From Pieris napi (Eukaryota > Arthropoda > Insecta > Lepidoptera > Pieridae), in contig NC_062243.1 in NCBI RefSeq assembly GCF_905475465.1, positions 144,001-208,000 on the forward strand: 64,000 nucleotides of DNA, read 5' to 3'. A program made the translations under genes and the position numbers. This document shows, one piece after another, positions 37,034 through 49,100 of the stretch (position 1 is the stretch's first letter; every line of letters starts with the position of its first letter). The notes below the pieces were generated by a model, which saw nothing but the letters and a program-made list of their open reading frames with translations, did not search any database and was not told where the DNA came from.

Positions 37034-37103
37034 ATGATGTGGTCGCTCTGGGCACTTACTTTCATTGGAGTTTCAGTGTTGTTTAGGTGTACGGACTCAG
37101 TTG
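37034..37103 (+). CDS. DIP-like exon 1: signal peptide
   Basis: Begins with two adjacent ATGs (37034, 37037) preceded by an in-frame stop. It encodes 'MMWSLWALTFIGVSVLF' followed by 'RCTDSV', a short hydrophobic core suited to a cleaved signal peptide. The exon ends with a single G before the consensus donor GTAAGT (phase 1). That G joins the AT at the start of exon 2 to make an Asp codon. Nothing else in intron 1 offers a better first exon by eye, but distance (19.8 kb) makes this the least certain exon. Confidence 0.7.
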
Positions 37104-40100
37104 GTAAGTTTTATATTATAATAATTAATACTACAACAGTATTATATAATTATAGCTTTAATTAAATGGCGGAAGTAGACTTAATTATGTGCAGAATAAA
37201 ATTACTACCTGAAAATTAGGTTAGAAAATTTTTCTGTAATCGCTTTTACTTCAAGTACGTTATTAATTATATTTTATGTCACGTATTAAAGGAAAAAAGT
37301 TAAGATAAGCAGTAAAGTTAAGGGCAAACAAAGGAATATTATGTTTATATTTACCTTGCATTCATAATTAGATTTATTACTCAAATAAACGGCTCTCTCA
37401 TTCAACGCTCTATTGCTTCAATTTTATATTGGCAAACAATATACATATAGAAAAAGAAAAATGTCATTAAGAAACCCGTAGCGATGAGTTTTTACGTTAA
37501 ATATTAACCTGGAATTCTGTACCAGGTAGAGATAAATTTATAAAAAAAGAAATAAACTACATATTACGTAACGACAAAATTGGAGGACTACCCCGGAGAG
37601 CAATTCCTACAAGTTTTGCACAAATAACCTACTTTAAGGAGAAATGTTTCATCGGTAAAACCAGAAATGACGGCTCGGGGAATTCAATTCGACTATTTAC
37701 TCTCTTAAAAAGACTCCTTTCGAATATCTGCTTCGTTGTCGTGGAGAGTTTTCATCATTGAAATTATCGTTCTAACTACTAACATTCTGGAATTTACATT
37801 TATATAATATATGTATATGGAACATGGTGTAATGGTTGCAGCTTCTTACAAACGTTGTTAAAAAAACATGGTGATTAAAAAGAGTGGCGGAGAGTTTATT
37901 GCCAGTTCTTCTCATCCATTCTACGCCCTTACTTTGAGAACTGGCACTAAATGTAAAGTGTAGTGTAGTGTAGTAGAAGCATTTCATTCACATTTTTTTT
38001 TGACGTTCATAAGTGTACATTGTGTTGCCAATATGATACAATTATTTTTGACTTTTGATATATTTGTATGGAGACACTCGTCTAATGGTTGTAAATACTT
38101 AAGTACTTAAGGAGCCATTGGGCTCGCCCCGCGGACCTTACTCCACATTCCTCCTCAACAGCAAGCTGCATTGCCTGCATCCCACTTGAGGTCCACGCAC
38201 TGAAGGTGTATATGCAAGCTAAGGTGGTCAAACCACGCCAGACTTATACAGGCCCATTTGCTCTTTTTTCAAAGGGAACCAAGCTAGTGCTCTAAAAACA
38301 ACCCAGGGAAAGATTGCAATAGTGGCGCGGACAAGAAATGTGCCGATGGTCCTCGCCATACATATGGTTGTCCGTTTATGGAAAAGTATTGGTGTTATAA
38401 GATTGTGGAGCTGCAATGCATACCAAAATATGAAGATTAAGAAACACACCACTCTTGAACAGTGATCAGGCGGTCGAAACTGTCGAATACAGGTCTCTGC
38501 GCTTCATTTACTAAGTATGTTTCAGCAGATCACGTCCAATTATGAGAGCAACATTCTACACACGGTCTAACTTACCAGCTTGAGCTGTAATAATGATGGA
38601 CTTTTAGTAGGTACATTTTTCTTTCCAAATTAATTCTACGCCTATAGAAAAATATGTATACGGCAAGCAAGTTAACTTTTATTGTCGGTCGAATTGGCCT
38701 TAGATATTCATGTATTCAAAATTAGGGTTAAACAGGGCAATGCAACCCTCGTTTTGCTGACGCAGAGAATGCGAGATGTCGATTCTAATAAAAACTTAAT
38801 ACAGGTACTTCTCGTTCGTAATATCTTGGTGTTATTGCTTATTACAAATATTGCTTCCGTTTAGTATTAAACGGATAATATGTTGCAATATTATAACAAT
38901 GTATGTATTTTATGTTTATTTACTTAATACTAGGGTACAACTGATTTACAATTCTAACTTTCTGATAAGGTGTATTTTACGGCTTAAATACGTTCATTTA
39001 ATTTAAGTTAGATACTGTTCTTTAATAATAATGCTACCTTTTTAGTGATAATTAGCTTAATGTTAAATATTATTCCAAGATTCGAATCTGAATTACGTTT
39101 ATTGTCTTAGGTTTACGGGAGAACTACGCATTCGTGTTTATCGGATTTATACACAAATTTATAACAATATTTACATAGTTATACGTTTTAATTAATTGTA
39201 TAATGATTATAGTATATCAAAGTGTCGCCATATTATCGCCTTTTTTTGGGCGTGATGTTGGAATCTACAATAGAAAGTGCAAATTGCAATAATCTTATCT
39301 TAATAACAAATTATGTGTTGTCTGATGGGACAGCGTCTCACTTCCTACGATTGCTAAGCAGCACTGGAAATGTCACTTTATGTAAAGAATACAATAAATT
39401 CGCGTTTATGTCCATTAAATAAGTTTCATATTCATCTAGATTAGTCTATATCTACGATTGATTTACATAATTAAAAATTAGTCGCTAGAGTATGATTTTA
39501 GTTTGCCGAAATCAGTAGACAAATATTATCGGTATATTTTGAACTTTTTGTTTATAACTCGAGGAAACGACATTTGAAATAGAAAATTTCTCCTAAATTA
39601 AAAAAGGATATTTCCTTCCACGAATTCAAATTTGTTTGAATTAATTGTGTTATCTAAAACATTTGGTAGAATAAACAAAAAGGTAATTGGGCGCGCGAGT
39701 AATTAAAAGTTTATTTTTATTAAGAGCTCTCAGTGTTCTTGTATAATATATTTTCAAACCTCTAATAAATAGAAATATAAAATTATATGCACGATAAAAT
39801 ATAGATATTTTTCGTTTCTCTAAAAGATACTATTTTCCAATTTAAATAAATGTATGTTTATATGATACTATTTTGATAATGGAAATTCAAAATCCGCAGA
39901 TTATTGATGCCGTAAATTCCACAACGCTCTAGTTATTACCAATTTCAATATGTGATATTTGATATTTATAAGCTCAAACAAAACCCCGGATTCGAATCGA
40001 GTATCTATGTATCTAAGATGAGTTTGTTTACAGTAAATATTATTCTATTTCCCCAGCTACTGAACCGAAAAATGGGACCCGGTGCTGTATTAAATAAAAG

Positions 40101-43100
40101 CCTGAACGAATTGTAATTGAGTATGATAAGATGACAGATATTTAACGAGATCATAATTAAAGATATGGTTTAATTTTGAATGTTAATAACTTTATATACG
40201 TTTATATCCAATAATCCAATGCTTAGTTAAATCCTGGTATAAGGTATTCGCTCAAAAGAGGTTTTTGCCGAATGGTATTGCCTGATTCTTTCATATCAGT
40301 TGAATTGAAAACAAGATCTTTTATGATGCCTTTATGAACATCCGCGTTCCAATCTTGAATTCATGGAATGAATATTCAATCGAATCCAATCGGAGTACTT
40401 TCGTTTTAATCAAAGAACTCTATTCAGAAACTTTCAAAAAGTCATATAATTTAGAATAGACGTGTACGTAAGGTATTTGTTGTAGTTATTACACCTCCAT
40501 TGGGCCATGAAGCACTCATATACTGGTTTTATTACGAAGTTTTCTTAAGACAACAGTTAATAATCATATCACACTCTAATATATGTGCCATTTAAAACCA
40601 TGTAGCATTAATATGTCAAACAACTTTGCCTTTTTTACTTCTTCAATATTTGTGTAGACTACGCTATATTACACATATGAATTAGAATTATCTAAATTGA
40701 GAAAACTCAAGGTTCAAAACTCCATTTCTATATAACTTCCATTTAACGTTAAAATTAGAAGTATCTATTTGAAATCACGTAGGTACGATATGAGAGAGCT
40801 GTCGAGAACAGGCTATCTGGGGACGCTACGCAGCACTAGATAGATATAAGTAGTAAAAAATTTAAACCTCCCGAAGTGATTCAAGTGAGAACGAGGGTAG
40901 GATAAAATACCAGCATTAATATATCGAGTCCTATTAAATGTTTATTGCACTGTACGAGTACGATAAGCACTTAAGTTTAAATCGATTATTTTTAATATAT
41001 CACAGACTGCAAAACTGTGGTACAGTGTAAAAAAATATTACAATTTGTACCTGAAAACTGAAACATCCCAACGCTTTGGTGAATGTCGAAAATCCACTTC
41101 ATTGATGTATAACAAAAGATTTGAATGTAAAGTTTTTGTGATAAAAATCATAAAATACGTAACAAAAGGCTATTATTCTTTGTATACAATTGCTGAGCGA
41201 AATAATAAATCAACTTGTATTACTTTGCTGAAAAATAATTTAACAACACTTGAAATTTTACAATTGAGAAATTCTAATATGAATCACAATTTTCAAAGCA
41301 TATAATACAAAAAGATAAAGCATAGAAATATGCAACCTCCTCTCTTAAAGTCACGGAAAACGCCCACTATCATGGGTAGCTATGGGCTGCAGTAGCTGTC
41401 TTTTATGGCTGCGAGCTTTTTCCCCCTCTATAATACAAAAAAAGCTTAAATGTATTTTTTACTATAAAATATGTATTACAATCAATCAGGTTAATTTTCT
41501 TAAAAACTTGTATTTATTTTAAATTAAAAAAAAATATTGTTAGTTATAGTAAGTGTTACGTGTTGAAACGTTGTAACTTTTAAAGAAACAACATACAATA
41601 CATCATATATATATACACTAATACTCAATATTATTAAAAATAATTAAAAAAACTTACCTTTTTTGCGTCAATTATCACTATGCTTTACATATTAATAGAA
41701 GAAGTCAGAAAACCTTAAAAAAAGTCACAAACCAGACTAGACTTCTAAAGAGATTTATGGAAAACGGGAACTATGAATTCTTTATCAAATGCTTGTATGA
41801 ATAATTTCTGTTCTGGAAGGACATAAAGAGCTCTTTAAAAGCCATTTAAGATTTATCGCGGTGAGACGTTTAATTTAGCGGTCGGATATCGGCCATTACC
41901 TCTCTGATTTATGAAGTAACAATATTAAGTTTTTCTGAGATGTAAAATGAACGAATGGCCCCTTTGAATAGCTCTTTGTAATTTTCTGATAAGGTCTGCG
42001 AATCCTTAAACTTTAAATCCATTTCAAGAATTAAACATTTTACAAATTTTAATTTTCTGACAATTGATAATAATGTTTCGAAAGCTGTAGAAGCTATTGA
42101 TGACGATGATAGTAACGACACATTTTAGTACTTGCTACAATAAATTGAAATAGCTAAATTTCTAATATAACTATTACTGTTTAGTTAATTATACTAAGAA
42201 AACCACTCGGTTTAATAAATCTAATATTTAACATACCACAATGTTCAAAGTTTTATTTTACTAAGTCTGCTTCAACACAAAACATTATTTAAAATGATTA
42301 TACTACTTCTCTGAATAAAGATAATCCTTGAAAAGAGAAATTGTATCAAATACGGCTAAGATAACATAGAGAACAAAATGCAGGATACATCGAATGAAAG
42401 TGAATCAGGGAACAAGGAAGCTTATAAGCTAAGGAGCACACGTTAACGAGACACGGAGCTAGAAATCCGATAAGCGCATTATAACAGCGTTTCTTACCGG
42501 CAGCCGCGACACAATGCCACAGCTTTTTGCTGGTCCATTGTTGCCGGACCATTAATGCCTCCATTGTGGCTCTCACAATGCCGCGATTACAGCTAATAAT
42601 TAGATCGGGCATACCGGACTGTTGGTCAAGCTATTTTCAGCTTGCTTTCACATCAGCTTTTTTCTTGAACTTACTATTTAATGCTTAAACTTCTAACCTT
42701 GTAGTTTTGAATTACACAATGTGTGTGATAAAAAGCTACGTTACGGAATTTGAGATTTAAAATTGCGAAAGTTACGAAACAGTGCAAAAGGGTAAATAAT
42801 GTTTAAGGTTACTAAATGACTGGTAATTTGTGGACAGACAAGGGGCGGGCCTGCTGATGGCTCCAGTGAATAACACATGCGAAATATTAACTTTGGCATA
42901 CTTTATGTGGGTTATTTATTCGTAAATAAAGACTTCGAGTGAATATTTCGTAAATTCAGTCACGGGTTATATAAACAAATTATAACATTATCCTTTGCAT
43001 ACTTGCTGTCAAAAAATCAGTATTCAGACAGTTTATCAGATCAAATTTTTTAATTTGATCTTCAAATGATAAAATTAATTTACTACTTTTCCTGATGCAT

Positions 43101-46100
43101 TTTAAATATTAAATCTTATATATAAAATTCTCGTTTCACAAGGTTCGTGCCCATACGAATCCTCATCATCCGAAACGGCTCGACCGATTTTTATGAAATT
43201 TTTTATGCATATTCAGTAAGTCTGAGAATCGGCTATAATAATCTTTCAAATCTACATTAAAAAACCTACAAAAATTACATTCTAAAACAAATATTATCTT
43301 TGTTTTCGAATGTAATTTTCTTATGCTATTTCAGTACCGGCACAAACTTGTGTCTGAAGTCAAAACTGTGCTACGTGGAGTCTCGGACTGAGGTCGACAA
43401 AATCTAGTCCAATTTAACTCCAAGAAGACGCGTTTGCGCGTTCTCCGCTACTAAGACTCCTCTTTTCGAAGACATTCTCCTTAAAGCCACAGTCACCATC
43501 GGAGTACTGTGGGTTGATCGACGACCAGTCACTTTCAGAGTGGCTTGATTTTTTTGCGTATCTCTGCATTTTCTACCGCATTTACTATGGAGAGTGTTCG
43601 GAGGAGTTGTTCGGATTAGTATCTGCAGCTGAGTTTCATCGGTCGTCGACGTCCGTCGTTCCACAACTGAGCGTTTCTTAAGGCACTTTTACCGGCCGCG
43701 CACCATCTCTTTGTGGAACCAGCTGCCCACTAAAGTGTTTCCGAGCCTATTCGACTTCGAATCCGTCAAGATAAGAGCGTATCAATTGCTAAAGGACCGA
43801 CAACACACTTGTGAGTCTCTTCAGCAGTGTGAGTGTCCATGGGGAGCGGTATCACTTAACATCAGATGAGCTATGCCCCCTGCCCCATAAAAAATAAACT
43901 ATTAATTAAGATATAACTTTAATAATTAAAAAAACCGCATAAAGTGATATAAAAAATGCAGACTGGCGGTTTGGTGTTTTCTATTAAAACCAAAGTTTGT
44001 GAAAATATCTCATTACGTATTCGAAAGACTTTCGGGAAAAGCGGGAGGTTTTGATAAATATTAGCGTGTTTATTTGAGAACCGACTTCATCCCTCTGACG
44101 ATGACGGATGGCGAAATTCTCGAGAAAAATAGTGACCGTTGAAAGGGTGCTCTGCGGTAATAGGCATTCCCAGAATTGTATGAGCTCACAATCGCTTTAG
44201 TTATTATATTAATAACATAGGTACTCTATGTGAATAAGCTATAATTACAATTAATTAATTATTATTATTAATTATACATTATTTATAAAAGTACCATGCT
44301 TTGCACAGTTTTCACTGATTTTCTGTTTAAGGTCTTGAAATAGTCATCTAGCCTTTTAAAATATTTAGTTGGTAACACATAAAAATATACACATTTTTAC
44401 ATTTTTTCTTAGATATAATTTGTCTATAGTTTCCAAGCACAGACAAGACAGAAAATATTTATTCTCTTGTACGAACTAAAGGATAAAGTTTTGATTTTCG
44501 TATAGTCAACGGGAGTGCCGAGAATTACAAAACAACATCTTATATCAAAAGATGGTTTACTGTTTAATTTTACCATCTTAATAAAACCAGTACAGCGACG
44601 TCCGAATGCTTGGACCCAGAGTCAAATGACTCTGAGGGTGAGATCTATAGTGCGCACTTGGACTTTGCTCAGACTTTACTTACGAAAAACACTAAGGTTA
44701 AACTATGATTTAGTATATTTATAGACATTTTAACGGTGAGATTAAGCTAAACTCAAGCTAAGACAGAAATTGATGTTTCATTTCATGCAATACCTTCTTT
44801 ATTAGCCTTTAAAAAAGTAAAGAATGGTTGTAGTTAAGTCTGAGCAAAGTCTAAGTGCGCACTATAGATCTCACCCTGAGTCCAAGCATACTTAGCGATA
44901 AGACTCGACTCTGAATGTTATCTTAAAAGTAGAAAATTCGCGCATGTGTCAGAAATAAATGGGCTTAAATAATGGTATATTTGTCGCAATATAAATTAAT
45001 CTAAAAATTTCAACACTTCATGTTAATAGCAATCAGGTTAAAATTAATAAATATTAATAAGTTACAAAATCTATGGATTTGATTGATTGTGTACACATGA
45101 TAAGTCTTGATAATGGTAAGAACTTTTAGCTCATAGGAAATATTCGATAACAATAAACAAACAACGATAGCACAAGATATTAAAAATGCCGTACCTACAA
45201 AGTCAGATATAATTTTGATAGAACTAATACTTAATTTAGATCCAGCCTACAAGTGATTCCAAATAGTGACTCTCAAATATTGCAGCATCACGTATCGAGT
45301 GCGATATATCAGAAGTGTCCGAGTGGGCATCAATTGCGGAATGAGAGTCATTAATTCGGTCCTGAGTGTGCCCGAAGACGAGCGCTATCTATCTTGCAAA
45401 CGCTCTTTTATTGGTTTTAATTCATTTCCTGATAAAAAGCTCACCCTGAGCTTTAAAAATGGAACCTAAACGGCATCAGATCCATTATATGAAAACATAT
45501 CGTAAACATGTGTACATGGAGGTGTAGTAAGGAAGTAACTTCTCGCACAGTTCACAATTCACGAAACAACATACTTATGCTTACGGCAAAGTAGTCGTAT
45601 ATTATAATAATACAATGAAATAATATGTACACGTGTAATTTTGACTCTTTTGGATATTATTATTACTAAGCCTTCATTGCTGATACCCAGTATAATATTT
45701 AACACTTATTTAAGTTAGATAAAAAACCTAATCTATACATCATATGACCCCTTTTAGGTAAACAGCGTGTCCTGTGACACATAGGCCTCTTCCAGCTGCT
45801 TCCATTATTTTCTGATTAGCTCTTCTTGTTCAAGTGTTGCCTCCAATTCTCTTTATATCGTCTGCCCATCTCTTGCTCTGTCTTCCTATTTTCCTTTTTC
45901 CACCGCGTGGTTGCCATTCTGTAATTATAATGTAGAGGACGTTACCATGTTTCTTTCCATTCCTCTTTGGCATGTTCAAGTCTGGCAGCCGTATGTGACA
46001 CATGGTAGGATATAATACAGCTATTACAAAAGTGCAAAAGAATATGGAAAGGCACTATATATCGTTGTTGGATATTAAAGACAAATAATTCTAAAGTAAA

Positions 46101-49100
46101 ATTATTATTACATGTTGCAATTATATTATAATAAATAGCGTTCTAAAGTTACCAAATTTATTTTGATATGAACGAGATTGAGGGCATCGAGTATAAATCA
46201 ATGTCCAACTGATTATCTATTACTAATTACTGTCATTAATCGAGTAAATTGAACGTGTCCGAGGATAGTTCAGCTATAGGGTCTTGTTTAATGTTGTAAT
46301 ATGTTAAATGTAGGACCCAGCAACTCTGACAACAGTTTTTTATCCGTGGTGACAAACCCAATTCTCCACATAAATAGCGGGTAGATCTGCAGATTTCTTT
46401 TTGAGATGTACTCCACAACCTAGAAAGCCCACAAAAATCTAAAAAGCAATCAATGTTTTTCGGAAATTTTGGCTAACTTTGTGTGAACTAAAATCGCGTA
46501 GGATCGTTCCCCCGTATAATAAACATTGTAAGTTATCCCACAAAATGTTTCCTCTAATCTTCTTGAAGGGAAATGATCCGGAAGAATGAGATTTTGGACG
46601 AGATACGATGTTTTGTCATTATACAGCTACTCGATGCTCGTGTAATGGAATTTCAGAGCACAAGGGAGACTTAAATATTAAAAATGAATTAAAATCGTGA
46701 ATTTAATTCGTGAGTATAAGAACGGTGTTGGTTGCAACCCTCAACACTTAGGTTCAAATATTCAATGTGCAGCAACAACATTATTATTTATATGTGCGAC
46801 ATTGAACCTCATACTTTGAAAATGTGAGCGGTATGTCTTGAAGCTAAAAATCAACTACGAATCAGTCCAAAGTCCATTGAAGAGATTCGGGACAAATACA
46901 AGATTTTTAAACAAAACAATACGCAGTAAGAAATATATAATTTTCTATAGATATAGTATCCAATTGAATTTTTTTTTTCACATTGAACATAGAACAAGAA
47001 ACGCACTTGAAAGTTATGTAAAAAGTTATCTTTTTAACTCGTTTGTTAGAAAAAGCTCTCGTTAAAGAAATAGAATTACAGTTAATTTTCTTTTCATACA
47101 ATTTGTTTCTATTCACGGTTAGTGAATGCGGAATAAACGTTATTAAAAGTTAAAATTGTTTCTTTTTAACTGAGAGAACTTTACTAGACCATTATGAGAA
47201 TTAAGTACAAGTTTGTACCTACTGTTTTCTGAAGTTTCACTACTAAAATGAAATTACGTTTAAGTGTTACTATTAATCCTTAAATCTATATCTATGTAAA
47301 CAGCTAATTATACTAAGATCTTTTTGAATGAATCTCATACAAAAAAAAATTCATTACACTTTACACTAATCTCTAGTTTAAGATTAATAATAAAAAACCG
47401 GTGCAATAATAGATTTATTAAAAAACTAAATTAGTTATTGACTTAGGGCGGAATCAGTTCAAATAATGCTTGAAATTTAATGGACTGTATCTAAATTTGA
47501 TCTTGCTTAACGTCATGAGAAGAAATGATAATTAAAGAAATTGACAATTTAAGAAGATACCAGCCGGCGCTTAGTAGCAATTGAGATGTGGTGCTATCAT
47601 CGCATGGTCTGTATGAAACGAATGTTCATAATCGAGTTGGGATGTCGAAAAATCTTATGCAAAACATTAACCAAAGGAAAGTTGCGTACCTGGGCCACGT
47701 GTTGACTGCTACCACCTCCCACAAATAATTATAATGGGTAAAAATCCAGAGTAAACGGCGTGTTTGTAGAAGAAGGAAATCATGGATTTGCAACGTTAGC
47801 GACTGGATGGGAAATTGCGACTTCGGAAGAGTGGTCCTGTCATGTCGCCCAGGACATGACACGCTTCAAGAGACGGTCAACCTCAAGTAATCAAAAGGCA
47901 CTAAAAGAAGAAAAAGAATGAGAAGAATAACAAGACAATTAGTTGTAATAAAATATATTCAACGTAATAGTCAATTAATATCGATAACATGCACCAGGTT
48001 TTTATTGACTGCCATTACCGATTTTTAGGATTGATGTATGTTGTGCGAGTCCATTTTTTATCGAAATTGGCTAGCAGATGTTTAATGGAGTATGTCGGTC
48101 AAAACACATTCGACCGGCGACCGCATTCAATAATACTCGTTCAATTTTAATTTCGACTCAAATCGAAGGCCCTCCAATTTGAAAGCCTTTTTACGCCTCA
48201 TTCGTCTGTTCCAATCAAATCAATTACAGGCCGAGCGATTTTCGTGTACAGACGTTTAGACAAACTATATGCCGGCTTTACGTTTTGTTTGATGTATGTT
48301 TTATTGGGAACTTTTATATGTTATTTATAAGAACAAAATTTAGGTTTACATATGAAATTGGCGTTTGACCTCAAATATCTTAATAATTTTGGCTAGACAT
48401 TTCAAATTCAATTTTTTACAGCTATTAACTCGTTCATTTGTTTTTAGAAAACCATGATTAATTTCATTTTCCCGTTTAATTTTTTTTTCTTTGCTTCACC
48501 ACATTAATAGAATAGAAAACATAAAATATCGCGTTATTTACGAGTACGAGTTCCATCGTGGGCCAGTGTCGCAAAAGAAAACACAGTGTGTTTTTGGTTC
48601 CAACGTATTCGTTCTGGAAATTTCGACCTGCAGAACAAGCCCCGTGGAGGGCCGGAGACCAAATTGCCGGGGTCGTTCACTATAACTTTCTTCAATCTGG
48701 CCAGATGATTACTGCATTTTCAGCAACTGCAAACCATGACGGAAAATATAGCTGCTAAACAACCAAGGCTGGTCAATCGCTCTCGGCCACTGCTGCTTCA
48801 CGACAATGCTAGACCAAGCTAGCATAATATTTTTTGACAAGCTAGCTTTAATTGGAATGTCTAAGACATCCACCGTACTCACCGGACCTTGCTCTAAAGG
48901 ATTACCATTTTCTTCGAAATTTGGATAACATCTTGCAAGGTAAAAAATTCAACTCTGATGGGGCAGTCGAAACCGCCCTCAAAGATTTTATTGATGCCGG
49001 TCCGAAGTGTTTTTTAGTAAAGGGATCAATGTGCTACCTATAAGATGGCAAAAGTACATAGATAGCAATGGTACATACTTAGATTAATTAAATATATTCT

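Noticed and set aside
42346..42612. 88-codon - strand open frame
   Set aside because: Only the part over the GC-richer patch looks unusual; it has no domain, and the motif cluster explains the composition as well.
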